The notes under the pieces are model-generated. The model worked only from the letters and a program-made list of their open reading frames with translations, did not search any database and was not told the DNA's origin. Source: a virus. From it: DNA of 64,000 bases. The stretch is taken from IMG/VR virus record IMGVR_UViG_3300038441_000779, positions 62,001 through 126,000 of that record. One strand, 5' to 3'. Shown here piece by piece: positions 32,913 through 41,192 of the stretch; the stretch's first letter is position 1; each line of letters opens with the position of its first letter. Position numbers and translations under genes: made by a program.

Positions 32913-35291
32913 TCAATTGAGACCCAGCAGCACCAGCGCTTTCTGAGTGTCAACATGACGCAACGTGGCCACGTTACGATCACCGAGGGTATAGCTGAAC
33001 AGCCAGACGTTGTTCGAACCACTGAAGCGGATCAGCTTATCACGGTAGATCTCATCTTGCAGAACATCTTGGTCCTGGTCTTCCACGACGATTTCCATCA
33101 GACGGAAGATTTCAGGGAAGGTGCTGCGCTTGATGTATTGCGGTACGTTGACTTCTTCGTAGTACGGACCTTTGTTGCCTACGACGTTAGCCATGTAGAA
33201 GCTACGGATGACGTACAGGTTGACGTCGTCTTTCAGCTTGTCCAGAGCGCCCATCTCTTCACGAGGAACCAGATGCGGGTTGGCCTTGTGGAAGAGTTGC
33301 AGATGGCGGTTCAGGTAGCTGTCAGGTTTGATACCGACGAAGACGTTGAACGCGGTCTCGTCATTCTTGTGCAGCTCGTTGTACAGGTCGTCGATGTCAG
33401 CAGCCAGGTTATCGATCTGGAGCTTACCACCACCGCCTTTACCGTCTACCACGTTGTAGCCGCACTCGTTGGCCAGCCACTGGTTGCAGATCTCGGTCAG
33501 GCGACCGTTGATGAAAGTGCACAGGCCGTTGTCCAGGACACCTTCGCGGAACAGATTTTTCAACTTCTTGGCAGCTTCATAGAAGCTTGGACGGTCAGCT
33601 ACGGTCAGCTGGCTGTCGGCGAAGACGAACGGAGCGTCCAGGAACAGACGTTCTTTATCTTCGGCAGAGGCACACTCGTAAGTGTTCCACTCGGTTAGGT
33701 TGTCGAAGACTGCGGCGGAGGTATCTTTGAACTTGCTGGTGACACGGCTGGTGATCAGATTAACGTTGTTGATGATGGCAACCGATTCTTTCTCAACGAT
33801 TGGCTCGTCGATAACAATCGCAGGGATGCCTTCACCGAGGGCCTTGACGCTTTCAACTGGAACTTCCAGCTTGTCATCTTTGGCCACTTCAGCGAGTGGA
33901 GCAGCGATGACCATGTAGGCGTCGTTGTCGTTATCTGGCTTGTCCAGCAGCGGCAGCAGCAGAGCTGGGTTGGTAAGTACTCTTGTCACATCGAGATTCT
34001 CAGCACGAACTACATGACTGAACCACCCGTTGTCTGCCTGCAGATCGATTACCACGATACGGAAGCAGCCGTGCATCAGAGCTTCCTCTTGACGCATTTC
34101 CGGGTGACGTTGGAAGACGCGTTGGATTTGACGCCAATCGCTTTCTGGAATGAAGTAGTGGTTCGGACGACCGGTCGGACGGAAGTAGCGAGGAAGATCG
34201 AACTCCCGCATGTTGTTCCGGTCTAGGTTTTGCAAATCGTTACGGATAGTACCCCAAGTCATACCCACCTCGTTAGAAACATTATGGTTAGCGGCCGGTT
34301 TACGCGGCGGCTCCTGGTTAACTTTGTAACCATGATAAGCTGCAGCGTTACGTTTGATCATCGCCGTAAGACTGTTATGGTCTTCGGTTTGGTAGACTTC
34401 AGTCCGCGCCTGCTGCGGAACAAAGCCCAGGTATTCCGCATAGTTGTTCGGGTCATAGACTCGAGCATACTCCACGGGTGTGCTGATGTGGCTTACAAAG
34501 TTCAAGTTGGCATAAGGGAATGGTGCGTCGAAGGTTTCCCACATCTTCGAGAACTGTTCCTTAATGCCGTCAAGGTTTGCCAACTGCTGTTCTAGCGTTT
34601 TCGGGAGTCGATGGTTAAACGACAAACCCTTCTTCGTGTTGAACAACCAGTTAAGCAATTCCAGGAACAACACGTGATAGCAAGCGAGTTGAACTGCGTT
34701 GTTGAAATCCTGCTCAGTCCACTGCTCTTTATTACTGCGGCGCATTTCTTCGATCAGCAGATAACCGAAGATCACAGTACCCTGCATAGCGATAGTGTGA
34801 TGGAACGTCGCGATCTTGTTAACGTCAGCAATGAACTCTTTCTTCAGCGGGCAGGGATACCCAGTTTGCTGATCCAGTACGAACTGTTCTTTAACTTGCT
34901 GATAGTTCTTGTAGAACACTGCAGTCTCGCGACGGCTCATGTAGTACAGGAACTTTACCATGGGCTCTTCGACCTTACCGATATAGTACTCGATAGTGTC
35001 GGAGTCAACAGCCCCGCTACCTTCTAGCATCCCTGCTAGTACATCGTTATGCTCCACGCCACCGTTGTGGGTCTTCCAGTTGAAGCCGGTGGGTGATGCG
35101 CCGGTAGTACTCATACCACCAGCGAGCAAACCTTTAATAGTGTTGCCTGGGATCAGCGCTGCCGCGTTACCCATTTGAGGACTTAAGTTAACACCGCCCA
35201 CACCGCGGTGCTGCATTCCTGCTGGCGGGGCTACGTCCAGATTGATACTGCCAGGACGCATGCCACTTGTCGGGCGTAGGGAATCACTCAT
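32913..35291 (-). CDS. Large hypothetical protein, head module
   Basis: A 792-residue protein whose ATG overlaps the stop of the RNA-polymerase-like gene (ATGA). The first ~75 residues are Gly/Met/Pro-rich and disordered-looking. The middle is helical (TAVFYKNYQQVKEQF, QDFNNAVQLACYHVLFLELLNWLF) and includes a basic Pro-rich linker (VNQEPPRKPAANHN). The C-terminal half is mixed alpha/beta with a GKGGGGK turn (about residue 650) that is not a proper Walker A. I do not recognise a family. Translational coupling to the polymerase subunit hints at a transcription or assembly-related role, or simply late co-expression. Confidence 0.83.
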   Translation of the reverse strand: MSDSLRPTSGMRPGSINLDVAPPAGMQHRGVGGVNLSPQMGNAAALIPGNTIKGLLAGGMSTTGASPTGFNWKTHNGGVEHNDVLAGMLEGSGAVDSDTIEYYIGKVEEPMVKFLYYMSRRETAVFYKNYQQVKEQFVLDQQTGYPCPLKKEFIADVNKIATFHHTIAMQGTVIFGYLLIEEMRRSNKEQWTEQDFNNAVQLACYHVLFLELLNWLFNTKKGLSFNHRLPKTLEQQLANLDGIKEQFSKMWETFDAPFPYANLNFVSHISTPVEYARVYDPNNYAEYLGFVPQQARTEVYQTEDHNSLTAMIKRNAAAYHGYKVNQEPPRKPAANHNVSNEVGMTWGTIRNDLQNLDRNNMREFDLPRYFRPTGRPNHYFIPESDWRQIQRVFQRHPEMRQEEALMHGCFRIVVIDLQADNGWFSHVVRAENLDVTRVLTNPALLLPLLDKPDNDNDAYMVIAAPLAEVAKDDKLEVPVESVKALGEGIPAIVIDEPIVEKESVAIINNVNLITSRVTSKFKDTSAAVFDNLTEWNTYECASAEDKERLFLDAPFVFADSQLTVADRPSFYEAAKKLKNLFREGVLDNGLCTFINGRLTEICNQWLANECGYNVVDGKGGGGKLQIDNLAADIDDLYNELHKNDETAFNVFVGIKPDSYLNRHLQLFHKANPHLVPREEMGALDKLKDDVNLYVIRSFYMANVVGNKGPYYEEVNVPQYIKRSTFPEIFRLMEIVVEDQDQDVLQDEIYRDKLIRFSGSNNVWLFSYTLGDRNVATLRHVDTQKALVLLGLN

Positions 35292-36946
35292 ACTTTACTT
35301 TCTCTAAATCTGAGTCGTCGTTCTGATTTTTCGTACAGCTCCTTGAATTGAGGGTCCAGGGCTGTTACTTTGTCGTTGATCAGATAGACACATGGTAGTA
35401 GGTAAGCACGTCCGTCAGGTCCCGGAGAGGACACTCGAAGATGGCTGTTAACAAACAGCTGCGAAGTGTGGATGTGAGTTGAACTGTCGTTCGCGTCAAA
35501 GTCACCCTTCTTCTTATTCTTGGACGAACTGGTGAACACTTTATCCTGCGGCATACATCCCAACATGTAATCGACGAAGGGTACGTCAGTCGGGGTGGCT
35601 TCCTGGATCAGGTTAGTGGTTCGTGCGTTGTCGATTTCTTTTACATGGAAACGACTATTAAGGAAACGCGATACCTTTTTCTGACTCAGTTCCGAGTTAT
35701 TCTTGATATCGTGCTTGAAGTTGTTCGCCGCGGTGATGAGTTTATCCATCGTGAATTCGAGGCTAGCAAGTTCTTTGTGGAACATAGTCGCACGGTCTGT
35801 CGTCTGAACGATCTCACTACGATTGGTGATAATGTAGTTAAAGAGATCGAAGATGTCGGACGCTACGATGTTCTGGGCTGCGAACTTCTTAATGGAGTCC
35901 TCATCCAGGTAATCGTTGATGGAATCGAAGTGATCGTACATCAAACGCATGATGTACTCATTGGAGTCACCACTCTTAACCGAAGTACGTCCGATTAAAA
36001 GCTTCCAATAATCAGGATCGTCGATCCGATCGATGTCAAAGTAGCTCGACATGCAATCAATTACAAACTGCAAAGATGCAGCATACTGCAAACCCAAAGT
36101 GTTCAGGGTCTTACGCTTACTCGATTTGTTTCGAATAGCGATACCCAGATCTTGGTTTACATATTCACCCAGGAATTTCGGGTTAGGGGATTTCGACCGC
36201 GTAATGATTTCCCAACGGTCCTCGGCTTTGCACTCATCAATGAGCACGTCAACCGGACCCAGTTCATACTCACATTCCCCGAACTTCTCCATGGCCTTGG
36301 TAAAGCCCATGTTGGCAAACACGTACCAAGCCAGCAGCGGAATAGGAACGTTCTTGCTGGTGATTTTCCGGGAGTCTGTGGGGCTGTAGAACCGGTTACT
36401 GGCCAAGTTGATACTGGCCGTACTCGTCATTACCTGTCCACCGTGGTTGAACACGTAATCGTAGTTGTAATGTTCAATACCAATCTTGAACTTAAACCCG
36501 AGCACTTTCACGAACAGAGAGTTTTCTTTGGTAACTGGTAACCCTCGTTCGGCTAGGACGATTTGCAAACTGTAGTGCACACCACGCAACCAAATGTCCC
36601 CATACTTGTCACAGTACGGCAACATGGTGTAAGCATGCATCTTGATCATCTGGCCAGATTTGTCCCGATACTCAAAATTCAGCTTCACCGGATAAATGGT
36701 TTCCTTATGGATATCATAAATCTTGGTGCTGGAGTTGATCAAATACTCGATGTACTCACGGGGAGACACACGCTTTACATCTATGAAAAATACGCCTCTC
36801 TTCTCAATACTCTTGAAGATAATCCTGAGCGCATTATCGTAGTAGCGCAGGGCTCCCTCAAACTCCTTGAGGTGAAAACCCTCCGTGATAGTTTGATTGA
36901 ACTTAGGCTGCCTTTCTTTAATACGCTCGGCGAGTAGGTGAAACAT
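35288..36946 (-). CDS. RNA polymerase beta N-terminal-like subunit candidate
   Basis: A 552-residue protein. Residues ~85-140 (YPVKLNFEYRD...MHAYTMLPYCDKYGDIWLRGVHYSLQIVLAERGLPV) follow the pattern of bacterial beta subunits, where a short strand pair leads to [27 protein letters not shown]. A subunit of this size next to the capsid gene is where phiKZ-type phages keep the N-terminal beta-like piece of the non-virion RNA polymerase. It would act with other split beta/beta-prime subunits, not in this window, on late promoters. The ATG at 36946 has a near-adjacent AGG and a GGGA further up. Most of the protein is diverged, so the call rests on pattern and context. Confidence 0.5.
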   Translation of the reverse strand: MFHLLAERIKERQPKFNQTITEGFHLKEFEGALRYYDNALRIIFKSIEKRGVFFIDVKRVSPREYIEYLINSSTKIYDIHKETIYPVKLNFEYRDKSGQMIKMHAYTMLPYCDKYGDIWLRGVHYSLQIVLAERGLPVTKENSLFVKVLGFKFKIGIEHYNYDYVFNHGGQVMTSTASINLASNRFYSPTDSRKITSKNVPIPLLAWYVFANMGFTKAMEKFGECEYELGPVDVLIDECKAEDRWEIITRSKSPNPKFLGEYVNQDLGIAIRNKSSKRKTLNTLGLQYAASLQFVIDCMSSYFDIDRIDDPDYWKLLIGRTSVKSGDSNEYIMRLMYDHFDSINDYLDEDSIKKFAAQNIVASDIFDLFNYIITNRSEIVQTTDRATMFHKELASLEFTMDKLITAANNFKHDIKNNSELSQKKVSRFLNSRFHVKEIDNARTTNLIQEATPTDVPFVDYMLGCMPQDKVFTSSSKNKKKGDFDANDSSTHIHTSQLFVNSHLRVSSPGPDGRAYLLPCVYLINDKVTALDPQFKELYEKSERRLRFRESKV

Positions 36947-36972
36947 CCTGGTATCCCCAAAAGTGTTGTGCT

Positions 36973-38118
36973 TTATGACCAGAAGAATCTAAATCCTGCT
37001 AGACAAATGCCGACAGTTGCTCCGACTGTTTTCAGCGCGTCTGATACCCAGGACAAAATACTTCTTTGCTTTGCTTGCTCCAGCGCGTGTTTGTCACGCG
37101 TTTCTTTCCTACGCATTTCCGCCTTTACACGGGCGATTTCTTCTTTGTTGCTATGGTCAGATCGGGCATGCTTGTCTTCAGCTGCCTTTATATCTTGTTT
37201 TAACCGAGCTAGATCCATCGCATGAGATTGCTTCATATGAGTAATCTGTAGTGATAAATCGCTTACCTGGTCTTCCGCTTTCTCTAGTCGGATAGTAGAA
37301 TCCCTCAGCAGTTTCTTTTTATCATCCAGCTCTTTGGAGATATCTTTGACCCTGCTCTCAGCTTCGAGATACCTTTCGGTATTACCATATTTCATGGCGT
37401 CCGCTTTCGAGGTGAAGATTCCGAGACTATCTAACAAGTCATCAGTCATGTTATCAAAACTGTAGAATAGCAGTTCAGGTAGCTTTTCACCAATGGAAAT
37501 GCCTATATACAATCCGGCACTATCCTGCTCGTTTTGCACCACTGGCACTTCAGTGGCACGACCGGCAACGTTTACGTAGAAGGGTTTTTGCGTCCGACGG
37601 GGATCAACCACATAAGCACAATAGTGGATGGCGAACCGTGGATTATTGCGTTGGAGTTGAGCAATTGAATCCGCAAGGTTAGTAGTAGGGACGTTGAGCG
37701 CGTCCTTGTTCTTGTGGCCAGAACCAGGATAAATAGTCAGGCCGAGCATCTCACTGTGGATGGCTGTGGTGTCATCTGCGAACCTAGCCCCCAAAGTAAT
37801 CTTTACCGACACCGTGTCATTGAGTGTCCGGAAATAAGTTGCTTCACTATTCTTGAGACGTTCTACTTCCTCCTTTAACCGATCCATGATTTCCCTGTCC
37901 AGTTTGGTCAAGGCGTGGCTTGGATCGATGTGGATAGTTTCGAGATTGATGTTAACCAGTTTGACTACTAGGTACTTGTCTTTCTCGAAGGTGGGCTCAT
38001 CACGTTTACGAACAATGCAACGCAACCCACCTTTATGTACTACAACGAGGTCACAGTCAGTGCCCCCGTTAATAATCTCGCGTTCCAGCTTGAAAGAATT
38101 CATATTCCAAACCACCAT
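36973..38118 (-). CDS. Coiled-coil protein with C-terminal hydrophobic anchor
   Basis: A 381-residue protein. Residues 1-235 are alpha/beta (EREIINGGTDCDLVVVHKGGLRCIVRKRDE, ITLGARFADDTTAIHSEMLGLTIYPGSGHKNKDALNVPT) and 245-350 a highly charged coiled coil (EAESRVKDISKELDDKKKLLRDSTIRLEK...). The end has a hydrophobic stretch (SDALKTVGATVGICLAGFRFFW, about 358-380) that could be a tail anchor. No enzyme motif is recognised. It lies 26 bases upstream of the polymerase-like gene. The AT-rich leader has a weak ribosome site; an internal ATG at 38103 is an alternative. A membrane- or shell-associated role is possible but unproven. Confidence 0.8.
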   Translation of the reverse strand: MVVWNMNSFKLEREIINGGTDCDLVVVHKGGLRCIVRKRDEPTFEKDKYLVVKLVNINLETIHIDPSHALTKLDREIMDRLKEEVERLKNSEATYFRTLNDTVSVKITLGARFADDTTAIHSEMLGLTIYPGSGHKNKDALNVPTTNLADSIAQLQRNNPRFAIHYCAYVVDPRRTQKPFYVNVAGRATEVPVVQNEQDSAGLYIGISIGEKLPELLFYSFDNMTDDLLDSLGIFTSKADAMKYGNTERYLEAESRVKDISKELDDKKKLLRDSTIRLEKAEDQVSDLSLQITHMKQSHAMDLARLKQDIKAAEDKHARSDHSNKEEIARVKAEMRRKETRDKHALEQAKQRSILSWVSDALKTVGATVGICLAGFRFFWS

Positions 38119-38318
38119 AATTAGTTTCTCTAACCTAATAATTTAGGTTTGAAATATTCCATTGCGAAAAAAAAAACCTCCCCCTACCCTATCCCCGGTT
38201 AGGAGGATAGGGTAGGGAGAAGTCTTCACAATGCCAAACGGGTTAAGCCAGCCTCTCCACACCATAGGGTCCTGTTAAGTAAAACTCTTCAGGACCCCGT
38301 AGTACGTGTCGGGGAGGC
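38119..38318 (-). other. 200-bp intergenic with MCP 3' UTR structure
   Basis: Downstream of the capsid stop on the minus strand the transcript can fold GGGTCCTG (38267-38274) with CAGGACCC (38290-38297), enclosed by GCCTC/GAGGC (38251-38255, 38314-38318). The main terminator follows. The rest (38119-38160) is AT-rich with AACCTAATAATTTAGGTT, a small inverted repeat near 38134-38151. No small open frame is convincing. Confidence 0.5.
38182..38217 (-). terminator. Intrinsic terminator of the major capsid transcript
   Basis: CCCTACCCTATCC/GGATAGGGTAGGG forms a 13-bp stem with a 10-base loop. On the minus strand it is followed by GGAGG and then ten consecutive T (A10 at 38167-38176 on plus). It is the strongest terminator in the window, matching the expected abundance of capsid mRNA. 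Confidence 0.9.
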
Positions 38319-40529
38319 TTACGGGTTTGGGACTGGGTTGTTGCCTTCGGTAGCGGTGATCAGCTCGTCCATCTTGGCAGCGAGACCAACCACTTCCACG
38401 CGCTGCTTGGCCAGCTTGGTCAGCAGACCTTCGTCGCCCAGGAACTTGCGAGCGTCGGTGATGGTCAGGGAACCGATGATCGGGTTCAGAGCCCAGTGCT
38501 TGTAGGTCGGCAGGGTCATCACGACACCGAAGTCCTGCTGATCACGAGTCACGTTACCTTGAACAACGATGTTCTCTTTCGAGACCACGACACCGACACC
38601 GCCCAGAGGGTTGATGAAGTCGGAAGTCGAGTTGTTCTTGGTGACGATCAGGATCTGACCGATCTGGCTGTCGAAGTTGGTTTCGATAGCGGTCATGTTG
38701 ACCATCGAGCCCAGAGTACGAGCATCGCCAGTCTTCATCAGGAAGCGACGCAGGTTCTGGTGGACGATGATGTTCCACTCAGGAGCGGTGGTACCGCCGT
38801 ACTCAGCGATGGCAGCCAGGCCGGACTTGGTGGTCAGAGCCGAGGTGATGTCGCTCAGTTCGTTGGTGAACACAGCCGATACTGCATCGAACACGCCGGT
38901 GGAGTCAACCACGGACACCACGTCTTCCAGGGTGATCGAACGGTTGACAGCCGAAGCAGTCACGTAGTGCATGCCAGGCAGCACGTTCGAACCTTGGTTG
39001 TTCGACACGACAGGGTGACCGTCGATCGAGGTGATGTACTTCAGGTGTTCCTGAGCCATGTCGAAGGCTTTCTTCGAGCACTGGTTGTTGATCGCGACCG
39101 ACATCTGCTGGATGGCGTAGTCCAGGGAGTCCTGGTTCACGTCTTCCTTGCTGATTGGGTACTTGACCGACACAGGCGAACCGCGGCGAACCGACAGGTG
39201 CTTGTCAGCGTCGAACACTTCGATACGGTAGCCGAAGTTACCGCGCGACAGGTTGTTGACGTTGGCGCGGGTTTTGATACCCGATACCGAGCCCTTGGTC
39301 AGCAGCTTGATCAGCGCCTTCTGGGTGTCGTCACCACGACCACGGTCAATAACGTTGCCGGTGGCGATGTGGGTCAGAGCCGAGATGGTCACGTGACCGC
39401 CGTTGAGGCGCATGGTGTTCTTCTGGCGCTGGAAGCTGCCCTGCATCGACACTTCGAGCATCGGCTGGTAGCCAGCGTCTTTGAACGCCTTGAACAGGGT
39501 TTCGCCGACACGGTTGCCGTCTTTGTCCAGTACGGCGAAGCCGTTGAACTGGTTCAGCAGCATGCCCAGCTGGCGGTCGTCCGAGGACTGGCCGTTGGTG
39601 GTCGGGTTGAAGGTGTTGTTCGACATCGCTTTGGTATCGATGAAGAAGATCTTCTCGACGCCGTCGATGGTCGCGGTCAGCTGCAGAGCTTCACCGGTGA
39701 TCGAGTTGGACTCGATTTCGTCGGTGCTGGTCCAGGCGCGCTGGCCAGGAGCTTGGCAGAGGCCCAGGAAGTTCGGGATGACGCTCGGAACTTTCAGGTA
39801 GCCAGTCAGGTGGTTCTCGCGGCCGTAGGCGTCAGCTTCCGGGTAGGTAGCAGGCCATGGGGCGATGGTAGCGGCGTCAACGAACAGCTCGCGAACGTCA
39901 TCACCGGCGTCTTCCGGGTAAACCGGGTAGATGGCCAGGACTTCGTCTTTGAACATTTCGCCGGTACGCAGCAGGCCGAAGATTGGCTTCAGCTCGGAAG
40001 CTTGCTGCCAGGCGTTGTTGCCGTAGGCATAGTTGCCCAGGCCGGCAGCGCGGACCTTCAGCAGAGCGCCTTCGTCTTCGTAGCGAACGGTGATGGTCGA
40101 GAACAGAGCTTCGGCCGCAGGGGTCTGCAGGTGGCTCTGGGCGTTCAGGGTCATGTTCGCAGCTTTGATGTCTGCTTCAGAACCGCGGAAGTTCTGCATG
40201 GAGAAGCCTTCCAGACCACCAACGGTGGAGTAGAAGTCTTCGGTCTTCTCGACGATCTCACGCAGGTCGCTGGCAGCGACTTTGTCGGTACGAGCCATGG
40301 AGCTCTGGAACGCGGCGTAGGTCTTGTCGTTCAGACGACTGTGCAGCATGCCCATCAGGTTTTGGCTTTCGACGCCTTGCACCTGGGCGAGACCGACTTT
40401 GTCGGCGAACTCGCTGAAGCTTTCGACACCGGCGTGAGCCGACAGTGTCTGGTTTTGTACAGCCGAACGGATCAGGTGAAAGAGGTTGCCCTCGTTCTTC
40501 AATCCGGTTTTGATCTCTTTGTAGGCCAT
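38319..40529 (-). CDS. Major capsid protein
   Basis: A 736-residue protein, close in size to the phiKZ major capsid protein. The sequence has the expected plan: a helical N-terminal region (about 1-140, FADKVGLAQVQGVESQNLMGMLHSRL...) likely removed on maturation, then a long alpha/beta HK97-type core (ITVRYEDEGALLKVRAAGLGNYAYGNNAWQQ...). It ends with a helical stretch after NPIIGSLTITDARKFLGDEG. Candidate cleavage sites of the (S/A/G)-x-E type used by phiKZ-like prohead proteases include AAE140 and GSE118. Codon choice is strikingly G/C-ending compared with neighbours, and a strong terminator follows, both fitting very high expression. The ATG at 40529 has AAGGA 9 bases upstream. Confidence 0.85.
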   Translation of the reverse strand: MAYKEIKTGLKNEGNLFHLIRSAVQNQTLSAHAGVESFSEFADKVGLAQVQGVESQNLMGMLHSRLNDKTYAAFQSSMARTDKVAASDLREIVEKTEDFYSTVGGLEGFSMQNFRGSEADIKAANMTLNAQSHLQTPAAEALFSTITVRYEDEGALLKVRAAGLGNYAYGNNAWQQASELKPIFGLLRTGEMFKDEVLAIYPVYPEDAGDDVRELFVDAATIAPWPATYPEADAYGRENHLTGYLKVPSVIPNFLGLCQAPGQRAWTSTDEIESNSITGEALQLTATIDGVEKIFFIDTKAMSNNTFNPTTNGQSSDDRQLGMLLNQFNGFAVLDKDGNRVGETLFKAFKDAGYQPMLEVSMQGSFQRQKNTMRLNGGHVTISALTHIATGNVIDRGRGDDTQKALIKLLTKGSVSGIKTRANVNNLSRGNFGYRIEVFDADKHLSVRRGSPVSVKYPISKEDVNQDSLDYAIQQMSVAINNQCSKKAFDMAQEHLKYITSIDGHPVVSNNQGSNVLPGMHYVTASAVNRSITLEDVVSVVDSTGVFDAVSAVFTNELSDITSALTTKSGLAAIAEYGGTTAPEWNIIVHQNLRRFLMKTGDARTLGSMVNMTAIETNFDSQIGQILIVTKNNSTSDFINPLGGVGVVVSKENIVVQGNVTRDQQDFGVVMTLPTYKHWALNPIIGSLTITDARKFLGDEGLLTKLAKQRVEVVGLAAKMDELITATEGNNPVPNP

Positions 40530-40531
40530 GG

Positions 40532-40616
40532 AAGGAATTCCTTACAGACTGAGGACAGACAGACAAATATATTTGTTTGTGTATACAGTGCTACACATAA
40601 CATATATTCGCGTGGG
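40532..40616 (-). promoter_or_regulatory. Major capsid gene leader
   Basis: The 87-bp gap upstream of the capsid ATG is AT-rich and on the minus strand contains AATATATGTTATGTGT and a 14-bp perfect palindrome ACAAATATATTTGT (40563-40576). The ribosome site lies in a second palindrome AAGGAATTCCTT (40532-40543). Some phiKZ-type late promoters carry a TATG core, and TATG occurs twice here, but I cannot assign the start site. Confidence 0.4.
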
Positions 40617-41165
40617 TTACGGGTTTTGCAAACCGAGCAGCTTATAAACCACAGCCAGAGAGAATTCTCCCAAAGCTGGTTCGACGATTTTCCCGAAGTG
40701 GGACTCCAGGTAACCGCAAGAGTTGAAAATGCATTCGAGCAACGCTCCAGAGAATGTTGCCGATTCAAGCTCAGTCCAACCTGCGAGCTTATCATCATTT
40801 TCAGTGTTGAACGCAAAGACCAAGACATTGGCCCCAGAGTTCAGGTAAGAGAAGGAGGCCGACGAGTTGATGAATTCCGATAAGCTTTCACCATCCACAC
40901 TATTAAATGCTTCTTTCAGCATACCTCCTTCATAGTCTTTCTTGAAAAGCATTTCCGGATCGAGCATGGGGACTCCAAGCTCTTGTGCGATCCGATGCTG
41001 GAATTTGAGGATCTGACCGATCTCGTTGTAGGTGAGCTTTTGATGATATGTCTCAATAGCTGCCAGATCTCGCAACGGAATCGATACCCGGTCCAATAGG
41101 CGAGCCATCGCGTTGGTCAGGAAGAACACATGAACCGAAGGCCCATTGGGGGTCCTGAGTATCAT
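40617..41165 (-). CDS. Hypothetical protein upstream of capsid gene
   Basis: A 182-residue protein; the ATG at 41165 has AGGAG 8 bases upstream, on the palindrome shared with the divergent helicase gene. Largely helical with LDRVSIPLRDLAAIETYHQKLTYNEIGQIL and a hydrophobic C-terminus (GEFSLAVVYKLLGLQ). No known domain. It is rich in Ser, Glu and Phe around 95-120. Its place before the capsid gene might indicate a scaffolding or assembly role, but nothing in the sequence shows it. Confidence 0.8.
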   Translation of the reverse strand: MILRTPNGPSVHVFFLTNAMARLLDRVSIPLRDLAAIETYHQKLTYNEIGQILKFQHRIAQELGVPMLDPEMLFKKDYEGGMLKEAFNSVDGESLSEFINSSASFSYLNSGANVLVFAFNTENDDKLAGWTELESATFSGALLECIFNSCGYLESHFGKIVEPALGEFSLAVVYKLLGLQNP

Positions 41166-41173
41166 CTTTTTTG

Positions 41174-41183
41174 CTCCTAGGAG
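41174..41183. promoter_or_regulatory. Palindromic dual Shine-Dalgarno between divergent starts
   Basis: CTCCTAGGAG reads AGGAG on both strands and serves the minus ATG at 41165 (8 bases) and the plus ATG at 41193 (9 bases). The start-to-start gap is 27 bp, leaving no room for promoters. Confidence 0.75.
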
Positions 41184-41192
41184 TTAGTCTGA

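Noticed and set aside
33300-33450. GKGGGGK turn in the 792-residue protein as a Walker A
   Set aside because: Lacks the hydrophobic strand, the GxxxxGK[ST] spacing and a Walker B partner.
38496-40883. A 795-residue plus-strand frame across the capsid gene
   Set aside because: Antisense to the major capsid gene, Val/Asp/Gln-rich with no domain. It arises from the strong G/C third-position bias of the capsid gene.
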